This document shows positions 41,521 through 49,623 of a stretch of 57,612 nt of DNA, in pieces (position 1 is the stretch's first letter; every line of letters begins with the position of its first letter). The DNA is from Chloroflexota bacterium (GTDB lineage: Bacteria > Chloroflexota > Anaerolineae > Aggregatilineales > Phototrophicaceae). The DNA lies in contig JACRPS010000030.1 in NCBI GenBank assembly GCA_016223085.1, positions 1 through 57,612 on the forward strand, read 5' to 3'. The notes beneath the pieces are model-generated. The model was given only the letters and a program-made list of their open reading frames with translations. It was not told the DNA's origin and searched no databases. The translations under genes and the position numbers were made by a program.

Positions 41521-42963
41521 ATGGCGACCCCGATTACCCTGTCCATGGACGGGACGATGCTCAACTGGCTCAAAAAGGTAGGCGACGCGGTCAAGCAGGG
41601 CGAGGTGATCGCGGAGATCGAGTCCGATAAAGCGACGGTCGAGGTGGAAGCGCCTGCCGACGGGGTGCTGCTGCAAACCGACGCGCAGCCGGGCGATTCC
41701 CTGACCTCCGGCGCGGTGCTGGGCACGATTGGCGCGCCCAACGAACAGCCGATGCCGGTCGGCGAGCGCCAGGAACAGCAACCGCTGCCGCCACGCGGCG
41801 AACGGCTGGATACCCCGCCGCCGCAGGGCGTGACCGATCAGGAGCAGGCGTCGTCGGTCATCACCGGCGCGCAGCACACCCCAACGGCGACGCAACCCCT
41901 GCCGCCCGGCCAGCCTGCCGCCCAACCACAGGCCGCCGCGCAGGCTCCCTCGACGCAGCCGCCGCAGACCTCCGATATTCAGGCGCAGCGTGCCAGGCCG
42001 GTTGACCGTGACGCCGTGCCGGAAGGCAACGGCCACTTCCCCGGCGGTGTCAAGGCATCGCCGCTGGCGCGCCGCATCGCGGAAGAACGGGGCATTGATC
42101 TGCGCCAGGTGAAAGGCAGCGGGCCGGGCGGTCGCATTGTCAAAGAGGATGTGGAGAACTTCAAACCCGCCGCGCCCGCGCCGGCTGTTGCTCCTGCACC
42201 CGCTACCGCACCGACCGCCATTCCCGCCGGATTACCGGCGATACCGGCGCGGAAGCTGCCGGAAGGGCCGGACGTGGAAATTGTGGATGTTTCCACCATG
42301 CGCAGGCGCATCGCTGCCGGGACGATGGAAAGCAACCTGACCACGCCGACCTTCTTTGTCACGGTCGAAATGGACATGGCCGCGCTGCTGGCGCTGCGCA
42401 AGCAGCTCAACGACAGCCTGCCGGAAGGCGCGACCAAGATCAGCGTGAATGACCTGATTGTAAAAGCCGTCGCCCTGGCGCTGCGCCAGTTCCCGAACCT
42501 CAATTCGCACTACTACGGCGACAAACTGGCGCGGCACAAACGCATCAACATTGGCATCGCGGTGGCCGTGCCGCAGGGCGGCGTGATTTACGTCGTGGCG
42601 CGGGATGCCGACAAAATGGCGCTCGGCGCGCTGGCCGACCTGAACAAGCAGATGGTCGCCCGCGCCCGCGAGGGTAAACTCAAGCCGGACGACATCGGCG
42701 GCGCGACCTTCAGCATCAGCAATCTGGGGCCGTTCGACGTCGAACACTTCACCGCGATCATCAACCCGCCGGAAGCGGGCGTGCTGGCGGTCGGCGCGGC
42801 CAAGCCGGTGCCGGTGGTGCAGCCGGATGGCAGCCTGGGCGTGGGCAACCGGATGCGTGTGACGCTGAGCGTGGATCACCGTGTCAGCGACGGCGCGGAA
42901 GGCGCGCAGTTCCTGCAGGCCGTGCGCCAGTTGATCGAAAACCCGATGCGGCTGCTGATTTAG
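41521..42963 (+). CDS. pdhC: Dihydrolipoamide acetyltransferase E2 component
   Basis: This 480-residue core protein carries one lipoyl domain (1-75, lipoyl lysine K37 in IESDKATVE) and a long Gln/Pro/Ala-rich swinging linker (about 76-176). A peripheral subunit-binding domain follows (about 178-214, ASPLARRIAEERGIDLRQVK and GPGGRIVKEDV), then a second Pro/Ala linker and the catalytic domain (about 250-480) with the chloramphenicol-acetyltransferase-like motif DHRVSDG (H453, D457). It transfers the acetyl group to CoA. The E3 gene is not in this window. A palindrome and T-run follow the stop. Confidence 0.93.
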   Translation: MATPITLSMDGTMLNWLKKVGDAVKQGEVIAEIESDKATVEVEAPADGVLLQTDAQPGDSLTSGAVLGTIGAPNEQPMPVGERQEQQPLPPRGERLDTPPPQGVTDQEQASSVITGAQHTPTATQPLPPGQPAAQPQAAAQAPSTQPPQTSDIQAQRARPVDRDAVPEGNGHFPGGVKASPLARRIAEERGIDLRQVKGSGPGGRIVKEDVENFKPAAPAPAVAPAPATAPTAIPAGLPAIPARKLPEGPDVEIVDVSTMRRRIAAGTMESNLTTPTFFVTVEMDMAALLALRKQLNDSLPEGATKISVNDLIVKAVALALRQFPNLNSHYYGDKLARHKRINIGIAVAVPQGGVIYVVARDADKMALGALADLNKQMVARAREGKLKPDDIGGATFSISNLGPFDVEHFTAIINPPEAGVLAVGAAKPVPVVQPDGSLGVGNRMRVTLSVDHRVSDGAEGAQFLQAVRQLIENPMRLLI

Positions 42964-42991
42964 GTGTCAGTTATCAGTTTTCAGACATTGG

Positions 42992-43025
42992 CAGGGGTAC
43001 GGCGTACCGTACCCCTGTTTTGTTT
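42992..43025 (+). terminator. Terminator of the PDH operon (dispersed palindrome)
   Basis: CAGGGGTACGG and CCGTACCCCTG (42992-43017) form an 11-bp stem around CGTA, followed by TTTTGTTTG. Confidence 0.75.
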
Positions 43026-43131
43026 GTGCGGCTGTCCCGGATTGCCGCTGTGCAGCCCTGCGACAATTCCCCACCCCGCAAAGGCAAAATTAACACAGCG
43101 GCGGTAAGATGCCGGTCAGGAGGTGAAGCGT

Positions 43132-43383
43132 ATGAGCAAGAAAATTGACCGGCGCGACGATGTAAACCCGGACGAAGGGCGGCGCAAATACGGCGATGTT
43201 GAATTTGCCGACCCGGTGAACCACAAATACCCGATTGACACCGAAGACCACGTGCGTGCGGCCTGGAGCTACATCAATCAGGAGGACAACGCCGCCAAGT
43301 ATGACCCGGATGAGGTGAAGCTGATCAAGGACCGCATCAAACGGGCGGCGAAACGCTTTGACATCGAAATCCGCGCGGATTAG
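43132..43383 (+). CDS. DUF6582-like small basic/acidic protein
   Basis: This 83-residue soluble protein has the order I recall for DUF6582: FADPVNHKYPIDTEDHVRAA, WSYINQEDNAAKYDPDEV, KLIKDRIKRAAKRFDIEI. Its function is unknown; members occur in many soil bacteria and near phage or stress genes. AGGAGG lies 8 nt before the chosen ATG (a GTG three codons upstream overlaps the site). It sits alone between the PDH operon and the convergent hydrolase gene. Confidence 0.75.
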   Translation: MSKKIDRRDDVNPDEGRRKYGDVEFADPVNHKYPIDTEDHVRAAWSYINQEDNAAKYDPDEVKLIKDRIKRAAKRFDIEIRAD

Positions 43384-43404
43384 GCGTTGATTGCATAAGC
43401 TGCT

Positions 43405-43432
43405 GTAGGGACGAGGGGTACCTCGTCCCTGC
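43405..43432. repeat. Dispersed palindrome, GGGACGAGG arms
   Basis: GTAGGGACGAGG and CCTCGTCCCTGC flank GGTA, in the convergent gap after the DUF6582-like gene. Confidence 0.7.
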
Positions 43433-43466
43433 GGTAGACCCACATGGTTTTGGGATAGGTTTCAGG

Positions 43467-44327
43467 TCATCCACCTGCCAGAAACGCGCTCACAGCATTT
43501 AAATACGCTTCCGGCTGCTCGGTCATCGGCACGTGGCCGCAGTTGTCCAGCAGCACCAGTTGCGCGCCGGGCACGCATCGCTGCACCAGATAAGCGTTTT
43601 CCAGCGGCACGGTTTTATCCTGTCTGCCAAACAGCACCAGCGTCGGCGTCTGGATACGCGGCAGCGCATCGGCCAGGTTCACAGCGCGAATCGCCTGCAA
43701 ATCACGGTAAGCCGGGATTTCATTGCCGGGCATCAGCGCCATCTGGCGGTCTTCGGCGGACGCTGGCTCGAACGATTTGTACGGGTTCGCGTACAGCGCC
43801 CGGTCGTAGGTATAGGCATACCAGCGCCAGTTCATCGCCACCCGCGAGAAGGCCCAGATCGAAGGCAGCACCGCCCCCAGCGCGTAAATCGGCGTGAGCA
43901 CGTAACGCACATAAGGCGAAAGCAGGCCGTTGGCGACGCCGGACACGTCCACCAGCCGCGTGATGCGCTCCGGCGCCAGTGTGGCTGCGAGGTACAGACC
44001 GATCATCCCGCCCATCGAATGACCGATGTAGGCGAAACGGTCCAGGCCAAGCGCGTCCGCCAGCTTCAGCACGCGGGCTGCCTGCGCTTGAATGCTGTAA
44101 TCGCCGTCCTTCGGTTTGTCGCTGAATCCATGTCCAGGCAGGTCAACCGACACGCAGTAGTAGCGTTCCTGAAGCGCCTCCATCGTCTGGCGGAAGGTGC
44201 GCGCATGCGACAGCCAGCCGTGTACCAGCAGCAGCGGCGGCGCTGCCGGATTCCCGGCGCTGATGTAGCCCAGGCGGTGGCCGTCAATCGTCACAAACTG
44301 TCGCATGGCCGCGTAGTGATCGAGCAT
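43467..44327 (-). CDS. Alpha/beta hydrolase
   Basis: This 286-residue alpha/beta-fold hydrolase shows an intact triad: nucleophile S104 in GHSMGG, D237 in VLFGRQDKTVP and H265 in NCGHVPMTEQP. The oxyanion-hole segment is VHGWLSHART (35-44). The cap region (about 130-215) is rich in aromatic residues (YVLTPIYALGAVLPSIWAFS). The ATG at 44327 has GGGGGAA upstream; an ATG 14 codons earlier lacks a site. The substrate is unknown; an ester or C-C hydrolase is possible. Confidence 0.88.
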   Translation of the reverse strand: MLDHYAAMRQFVTIDGHRLGYISAGNPAAPPLLLVHGWLSHARTFRQTMEALQERYYCVSVDLPGHGFSDKPKDGDYSIQAQAARVLKLADALGLDRFAYIGHSMGGMIGLYLAATLAPERITRLVDVSGVANGLLSPYVRYVLTPIYALGAVLPSIWAFSRVAMNWRWYAYTYDRALYANPYKSFEPASAEDRQMALMPGNEIPAYRDLQAIRAVNLADALPRIQTPTLVLFGRQDKTVPLENAYLVQRCVPGAQLVLLDNCGHVPMTEQPEAYLNAVSAFLAGG

Positions 44328-44405
44328 AAGTTCCCCCGGCGGTGTTCTGTTCCCGCTTTTGTTATACACCGGTTGGCCGAATCACCGCATATACCTTTGG
44401 CTAAA

Positions 44406-44449
44406 AAACAAACGGTTGGAGCGCATCCTGCTCCAACCCGCGTTTTTTT
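44406..44449 (-). terminator. Terminator of the DUF4139 gene (possibly bidirectional)
   Basis: GGTTGGAG (44414-44421) and CTCCAACC (44431-44438) form an 8-bp stem. A TTTTTT run follows a few bases later on the minus strand, and seven Ts at 44443-44449 follow on the plus strand. Confidence 0.8.
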
Positions 44450-44483
44450 CCATCGGCTTGATTCTGTACCGCGTGTCAGCGTA

Positions 44484-44508
44484 GGGGCGAACTCGCCGGT
44501 TCGCCCCT
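44484..44508. repeat. Dispersed palindrome, GGGGCGAAC arms
   Basis: GGGGCGAAC and GTTCGCCCC enclose TCGCCG, preceded by GTA. It lies between the terminator hairpin and the DUF4139 stop. Confidence 0.7.
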
Positions 44509-44537
44509 GGAAAATTATTCCGCCAGCAGTTTATGTC

Positions 44538-45983
44538 CTACCGTGGCCAGGTGTAGCGCACGGTGTAGCGGATGACTTTCTCCTCGCCCGGCTGCACGAT
44601 CACGCGGAACTCAATCGTTGACGAGTCCTTCTTGGTGTATTCGTCGGAAGCGTTCAGGATTTCCCAGTTGCTCCAGCGGAACAGGTGCTCCGGCACGCGG
44701 ATTTCAACCGCCTGGTCGTCCTTACGGTTGCGCAGCCTGATCTCGTAGGTTTCTTCAATCACGTTCGAGCCGATGAAGCGGAAGTCCGTCTGCGACCGTT
44801 CGCCCACCAGATCAAAGGCGTTGCCCAGGAACAACTGCACCGACTCCCCCTTCGGCGTGTGGTCGAGTGTGTTTTCGCCGATCAGCAGCGCAGCGCCGTC
44901 CACGTCTTCCTGGTACACCCGCACGCGCCCGGCGGGCAAATCCGCGTTTGCGCCGCCATCCTCGCCGGTCGAAAATTCCAGCCAGTTCTGCACGTCGGTG
45001 ATGCCGGTCTGCCCATAATACTGGTCGGTCACGGGGCCGTAGTAGCCGTAAAACGGGCCGCTGGCGTCGTAAACGTAAAACGTCTTGGCAGGCACGCTGG
45101 CCGCCGTCACAAACTCTACCTGCTTGGTCTCGTTGTTGGCGACCGTCACCGGGCGCTGGATTTCGTACAGCTTGTACTCGAAGAACTCGCGCTGCTCCAC
45201 CTGCGGCGTGGGCGCGGCTGCTGGCATGGCTTCCATCGCCACGTCCGCCATCATCCTCTCCTCGTATTCCGGCAGGCGGTTCACGTCACCAGCGACCAGT
45301 TTCACCTGCGCCTCGCGGTAGCTCGTGCCGCTGGTGTTGGTCAGCGTCACCCAGCCGTTCAGGTCCAGGCTGGTGTTATCGTTCGCCAGCAGGAAGATGT
45401 AATCCGCCGACCAGTTCATGCCGCCCGCCAGATAGGTTAGTTCGACCTGCTGCGCGCCGCCCTCGCTCTGCACCAGCCAGCGCAGCGTGGGGCGCGTGAT
45501 GAGGCCGTCTGGCAGCGCCGGGAAACGCACGTCGCGGGCGCTGTCCAGGCCAATGACGACTACCTGCCCATCGTCCTGGCGCAGGATGATTTCGCCGTTG
45601 CGCCCGCTGAGCAGTTGGCCGGTGTAGACCGTGCCGTCATCGGTGGTGACCTGGATTTGTTCGTCCAGATACCGCTGCAGCAGCGCCTCACTGCCCACCA
45701 GATCGTAGATGTAGTTCTGTTCCAGCACAATGGTACCGTCGGGGTCGGTCAGTGACCGGAAGCTGACGGAAGTCGGGTCAATCGTCGCGGCCACGTCAGT
45801 AAAATCCAGCGTGGTCACGCCCGATTGCAGTTCAAACGTGCGGCGATCCTGCACCAGCGCCGTGCCGGCGTTGTAAATCGTCAGGCTGACTCCCGGCTGC
45901 GGCTCGTCCTGCGCGCCGACGGCGGCTGTCGCCAGCAGCGTGAGGGCGACCAGAATGAGTAGGGACAATAGTTTCTTACGCAT
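44538..45983 (-). CDS. Secreted DUF4139 domain protein
   Basis: This 481-residue exported protein has a signal peptide (about 1-24, MRKKLLSLLILVALTLLATA, cut near VGAQ). The N-terminal part (about 30-150) is DUF4140-like (VSLTIYNAGTALVQDRRTFEL). The DUF4139 domain (about 165-481) contains LRWLVQSEGGAQQVELTYLA, then NWSADYIFLL and LNGWVTLTNTSGTSYREAQV. Function is unknown; the family is often encoded in envelope gene clusters. AGGAG lies upstream of the ATG. The next gene upstream on the same strand (46073-46519) encodes a membrane-anchored protein and may be co-transcribed. Confidence 0.88.
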   Translation of the reverse strand: MRKKLLSLLILVALTLLATAAVGAQDEPQPGVSLTIYNAGTALVQDRRTFELQSGVTTLDFTDVAATIDPTSVSFRSLTDPDGTIVLEQNYIYDLVGSEALLQRYLDEQIQVTTDDGTVYTGQLLSGRNGEIILRQDDGQVVVIGLDSARDVRFPALPDGLITRPTLRWLVQSEGGAQQVELTYLAGGMNWSADYIFLLANDNTSLDLNGWVTLTNTSGTSYREAQVKLVAGDVNRLPEYEERMMADVAMEAMPAAAPTPQVEQREFFEYKLYEIQRPVTVANNETKQVEFVTAASVPAKTFYVYDASGPFYGYYGPVTDQYYGQTGITDVQNWLEFSTGEDGGANADLPAGRVRVYQEDVDGAALLIGENTLDHTPKGESVQLFLGNAFDLVGERSQTDFRFIGSNVIEETYEIRLRNRKDDQAVEIRVPEHLFRWSNWEILNASDEYTKKDSSTIEFRVIVQPGEEKVIRYTVRYTWPR

Positions 45984-46072
45984 GGGTTGTGCTCTCTCCT
46001 GTGTTGGTGGTTAAATCCGGGCGCAGCACGCCGCGCCCCTCCAGATGGCCTTTGCGTCTTTGCGTTACGCTT

Positions 46073-46519
46073 TTACAACTTCACTTCAACAATCGTGCCG
46101 TTGACGTTGATCCGGTACTGGCCGCTTTCAAAACCGCCTTCCAGCCTGATCGTGCCCTGATAGGGAACAAGCTGCATGGTGCAAAACACCTCCGGCGGCA
46201 TTTCGCGGTAAATATCCACGTAGACGGTGTTGCCCTCGCGGTGCTGCTCAACAATCACTGGCAGGTCGCAGCCATCCGGCTGGTAGCCGATCACGTTTAA
46301 GGTGATCTGGTAGGGGTAGGATTCAAGAATCAGCGTTTCCACCCGTTCGATCACCGTCAGACTGATGTTGCCACCGCCGCCCTGCCCCAGATCAGAAGGC
46401 GCTACTCCCATGCCGCCGCTTTCCGGCATTCGTGTCACGCTCATCGTGCCAAAGAAAAGCAGGAATAAAATCACCAGAATACGCACCAGAATGTCAATCG
46501 GGTTGGTGGGGTCTACCAT
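46073..46519 (-). CDS. Membrane-anchored hypothetical protein, 148 aa
   Basis: The protein starts MVDPTNPIDILVRILVILFL. One N-terminal membrane helix (about 8-28) is followed by a Gly-rich linker (about 45-52) and a beta-rich domain (about 53-148) with two cysteines (GCDLP and FCTMQ), probably outside the cytoplasm and possibly disulfide-linked. I do not recognise the family with certainty. AAAGG lies about 8 nt before the chosen ATG; a start nine codons upstream is possible. It lies directly upstream of the DUF4139 gene. Confidence 0.65.
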   Translation of the reverse strand: MVDPTNPIDILVRILVILFLLFFGTMSVTRMPESGGMGVAPSDLGQGGGGNISLTVIERVETLILESYPYQITLNVIGYQPDGCDLPVIVEQHREGNTVYVDIYREMPPEVFCTMQLVPYQGTIRLEGGFESGQYRINVNGTIVEVKL

Positions 46520-46648
46520 AACGCCCTTTCTGTCTGCCACGCTCAACCATTACCATTCAGACGCTGCTGCGCAGCGTTTTGTTCCATCCATTATGACCCA
46601 AAAACGTAGGACGGCCTGACTGATGGATAACCGAAAAAAACGCCCGAT

Positions 46649-46673
46649 GTAGGGACACGATATATCGTGTCCG
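46649..46673. repeat. Dispersed palindrome, GGACACGAT arms, one end decayed
   Basis: GGACACGATA and TATCGTGTCC pair perfectly. GTAGG is present on the left but replaced by GCCGGG on the right. Confidence 0.65.
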
Positions 46674-46730
46674 CCGGGAAAATTAGGCGAAGTCGTTTAG
46701 GTTTATCCACGAGCCATTGGCAACAAAAGC

Positions 46731-46760
46731 GTAGGGGCGGCCACGTCGGGCCGCCCCTAC
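46731..46760. repeat. Dispersed palindrome, GGGGCGGCC arms
   Basis: GTAGGGGCGGCC and GGCCGCCCCTAC are perfect 12-bp arms around a 6-nt ACGTCG centre. Confidence 0.75.
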
Positions 46761-46777
46761 ACCAGATTATGGGGTTC

Positions 46778-46806
46778 GTAGGGACACGGCATGCCGTGCC
46801 CCCTAC
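46778..46806. repeat. Dispersed palindrome, GGGACACGGC arms
   Basis: GTAGGGACACGGCA and TGCCGTGCCCCCTAC pair with one mismatch and a bulge, just after the end of the repeat-rich lipoprotein gene. It is the third copy in 160 bp. Confidence 0.7.
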
Positions 46807-46817
46807 AGCCAGCCGCC

Positions 46818-48212
46818 CTACCGCGCCGTCTGGTTGACGGGCAGATTGAGGAAGAAGCCGCTGACCGTCACGCGGGCGCTGGTATCTTCCGCCGAAGTCA
46901 GCGTCAGGGTAAACCAGCCACTGAGAACCGTAACATCCACTTCCTGGTCCATCCGGGTGATTTCCAGGGTGCCAGCTTCCAGCACGGTGTAGCTGGTGCC
47001 GTCAGCGCCGCCTGCCGGTTCCAGCCGCGCCCCGATCACCGTCGTGGTCATGATTTCCGACGGTTCCGCCGGGCTGGCAGGGGTGGTTTGCAGGGGCTGC
47101 CCCGCGCCGGTTTCGCCCGTTGCTTCGGCGGTTGCCTCCGAGCTGCTGCCGGACGCTACGACTGTTGCCGACGCACCCGTTGCCGTCGCTACTGCTGCCT
47201 GCGCCGGAACGGCTTCCGCTGTCGCGTCGCCGCTGGTGCCGGTTTCCAGCGTGGCGGTAGCCACACCGGCCACCGCTGCGCCGCCCGCCGCGCTCTCCGT
47301 CGCTTCCGCCATCATGTCACCTGCCTCGGCGGTCGCTTCCATGCCGGCCTGGCGCATGGCGTCAGCGCAGACGCCCGTCAGCATCATCGGGCCGGTCGCG
47401 CCAGTCATATCGGTTCCGGTGGTGCTGCTAGCTGCACCCGCTTCGGCAGTCGCTTCAGCAGCGTTCGCGCCCGCGCTGGCGCTGCTGCCCGCGCCGCCCG
47501 CGCCGGTGTTGGTGTTGGGCGCGTTCTGGCCGGTGCTGGCATTGAAGTCAGCCGTACCTTCGGCGGTGGCTTCCGGCACACTGGCGCCTGCCGCCATATT
47601 CGCCAGTTGCGCCGTGCCGATGGGGAAGCTGCCGATGCCAATGTCATTCGAGAACGTCAGCACAAACTCAACCGTGCCATCGGCGTCCGTAAAGCGCAGG
47701 GTATGCATCCCGGTTGCCACCACGTTCGGCGCCGCGCCCGTGTCGGATTCCGCGCCCGCCGTGCCTTCAAACTCGTAGGTATACGTGCCGTCGTTCAGCC
47801 GCATGACCACATCACCCGCTTCCAGGCCGGTGATTTCGATGCAGTAATCGCCGGGCATCATGGCCGCCAGATCAGCAGTCGCCTCCGCTGTTGCCGCGCC
47901 TGTCACTGCTGACACTTCGGTGGCGCTGGCCGGTTCGCCGGTCACTTCCGCTCCGGCCATACCCGCTGCTTCGGTCGCTTCTACGCCCGCTTCTGCGGTT
48001 GCTTCCAGTCCTGATGTGTCTACCGCTTCGGTCGCTTCCACACCTGCTGCGCCAACTTCTTCAGTGGCTTCCGCGCCGGTGGTGTCGTTGCCGCCAGTCG
48101 GCAGTTCTGTCACCACTGCCGTTGGCAGGGTGGTCGGCGTGCTGGTGGTCGCTGGCTGGCAGGCTGCCGCCAGCAGCCCCAGAATCAATGTCAGAATTCC
48201 GAGTTGCTTCAT
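46818..48212 (-). CDS. Repeat-rich lipoprotein (Glu-Ala-Thr linkers)
   Basis: This lipoprotein of about 464 residues starts MKQLGILTLILGLLAAACQP, with a lipobox LAAAC that marks it for lipid attachment at C18. Two low-complexity regions of EATE, ATAEA and TGA units (about 30-120 and 205-390) separate two possible folded parts: about 122-200 (MPGDYCIEITGLEAGDVVMR, MHTLRFTDADGTVEFVLTF) and about 395-464 (SYTVLEAGTLEITRMDQEVD and the end). Neither is recognised. AAGGGG lies upstream of the ATG. It is probably a surface protein whose linkers span the wall. Confidence 0.7.
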   Translation of the reverse strand: MKQLGILTLILGLLAAACQPATTSTPTTLPTAVVTELPTGGNDTTGAEATEEVGAAGVEATEAVDTSGLEATAEAGVEATEAAGMAGAEVTGEPASATEVSAVTGAATAEATADLAAMMPGDYCIEITGLEAGDVVMRLNDGTYTYEFEGTAGAESDTGAAPNVVATGMHTLRFTDADGTVEFVLTFSNDIGIGSFPIGTAQLANMAAGASVPEATAEGTADFNASTGQNAPNTNTGAGGAGSSASAGANAAEATAEAGAASSTTGTDMTGATGPMMLTGVCADAMRQAGMEATAEAGDMMAEATESAAGGAAVAGVATATLETGTSGDATAEAVPAQAAVATATGASATVVASGSSSEATAEATGETGAGQPLQTTPASPAEPSEIMTTTVIGARLEPAGGADGTSYTVLEAGTLEITRMDQEVDVTVLSGWFTLTLTSAEDTSARVTVSGFFLNLPVNQTAR

Positions 48213-48603
48213 ACGGTAAAACCCCTTCACTTGGTTCAGATGTGAGCAATTCCGAGTCTTGATTAAAGCAGGCAGGCATAAAAAAGCTGTTGGAACATTA
48301 TTGCGCCAACAGACTTCTTATGCAGTCTTGGTGCCGGATTAAGGGCGAAGCGGTAGTGGAAATGATGCCCGTTTTTCACCCTCTACTGCCACAGGACAGT
48401 CACAGCATACGTTACAATTGCTGCTAAGGGCTATCCGCAAACCTCTTTTATCTGCCGGTAGGGGCACGGCATGCCGTGCCCCTACGAAGGGTTTATGGAT
48501 AGATACAAAGGTATTCCGGCTAGACCTGGGCGCCTGGTTCCAGAGCGCCCTGTTATGCCTCACCAGCACATGGTCTACGACATCCGTTTGAGGAACGAAA
48601 ACG
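48213..48603. other. Intergenic region with second MITE-like unit
   Basis: No gene is supported in these 390 bp. It contains a CTGTTGG/CCAACAG inverted repeat (48287-48312) next to an A-run, and the 72-bp unit at 48431-48502. The promoters of the divergent lipoprotein and DinB-like genes must lie here, but no clear boxes were found. Confidence 0.6.
48431..48502. repeat. 72-bp MITE-like unit, copy 2
   Basis: CTATCCGCAAACC and GGTTTATGGATAG flank a perfect 28-bp palindrome (48458-48485). It differs from copy 1 (32891-32962) at three positions, all T to C. Flanking sequences differ, showing an independent location. Confidence 0.8.
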
Positions 48604-49074
48604 ATGGACGACGAGAAAACGCATTTACTTAAACAACTCGATGAGGCGCGCGCTTACCTGTGGTCGGTGGTTGCTGCCCTTGAGCCGTCGGACAAGCTCA
48701 ACCCGCAATGGAACAAACGCGACTTTTTCGCCCATATCGCCGGCTGGGAAGCGCTGGTGTTTCAGGTATTCCGAGACTATGTGGCGGGTATCTCCGACCA
48801 ATCTTACCCTTTTACCAGCGTGGACGACGCAAATCGGAACTTTGTGCAGACCCGGCAGAGCCTGACAGCAGACGACGCCAGACTGGAGTGTGAAATTAAC
48901 CGCTTTGCCATCAGGACGCTGCTGCAAAACATTCCCGCTGCGGATTACCACACGCCCATTCCATTCCCCTGGGGTTCAAATACCATCGCGGAGTTTATCC
49001 AGGGCGCGGTTGAGCATGAACTTGACCACGCCAGCAGCATCGTCAAAATGACCCGGACAAACCCGTTGTACTGA
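48604..49074 (+). CDS. DinB/DfsB-like four-helix protein
   Basis: This 156-residue helical protein resembles the DinB_2/ClbS-DfsB superfamily, with KTHLLKQLDEARAYLWSVVA, FAHIAGWEALVFQVFRDYVA, and a C-terminal VEHELDHASSIVKM. The three histidines in these motifs could bind a metal as in other members, several of which are thiol-transferases or, in ClbS, a cyclopropane hydrolase. The substrate is unknown. It is a single gene with no clear operon partner. Confidence 0.72.
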   Translation: MDDEKTHLLKQLDEARAYLWSVVAALEPSDKLNPQWNKRDFFAHIAGWEALVFQVFRDYVAGISDQSYPFTSVDDANRNFVQTRQSLTADDARLECEINRFAIRTLLQNIPAADYHTPIPFPWGSNTIAEFIQGAVEHELDHASSIVKMTRTNPLY

Positions 49075-49112
49075 TGGCCTCAGGTTCTTGTTAAACGCTG
49101 GCGATAAAACAC

Positions 49113-49397
49113 TCAGGCCGCCCCGGAGACATCCTCCCCCGGCGTGGGGCGGGTGAGGCGTTCGAGTTCGTACAGGTAGGCCAGGGCTTCTTCGGCGCTG
49201 CTGCCGCACATCTCCTCCATCGGACGCAGCCGGTTGCACACCGCCGGGCGTTCCGGATGACCGTAGATGGCGCAGCGATTATCCGGCGTCAGTTGGACGC
49301 AGCGCACGCCGGATGGCTTGCCCTGCAGCATGCCGGGAATCGGGGATGAAATGGACAGGGCAATGCAGCACGCCCCACAACCAACGCGGCACTCCAT
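49113..49397 (-). CDS. YkgJ-family cysteine cluster protein
   Basis: This 94-residue protein has the cysteine pattern of the YkgJ/UPF0153 family: MECRVGCGACCIALS near the N-terminus, then VRCVQLTPDNRCAIYGHPER and PAVCNRLRP, with MCG later. The cysteines probably bind zinc or an iron-sulfur cluster; the family role is unresolved. The start at 49397 has GGAG about 8 nt upstream and places the cysteine motif at the N-terminus, as is normal for the family. Confidence 0.85.
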   Translation of the reverse strand: MECRVGCGACCIALSISSPIPGMLQGKPSGVRCVQLTPDNRCAIYGHPERPAVCNRLRPMEEMCGSSAEEALAYLYELERLTRPTPGEDVSGAA

Positions 49398-49623
49398 CAG
49401 CAGCACTCCAGCACAATCACCCGTACGAGCCGTGATTGTACTGCGAACAGCGCCCAAAACTAGCCTCGACCGGTCCGCATACGGTATAACGTTAGATGGC
49501 AGCAGGGATGGATTGTTTCTCGTTCTTATGGACGATACTGGATACTGATTTCTCCCGATGTATCAGCGATGAGGTTTTATTTAATTTATAGTTATCGGCA
49601 CATCAGAAAGGCGGCGGAAGATT

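Noticed and set aside
46791..47912. 373-codon plus-strand frame opposite the lipoprotein
   Set aside because: Low-complexity Gly/Arg/Ala sequence arising as the complement of the EATE repeats.
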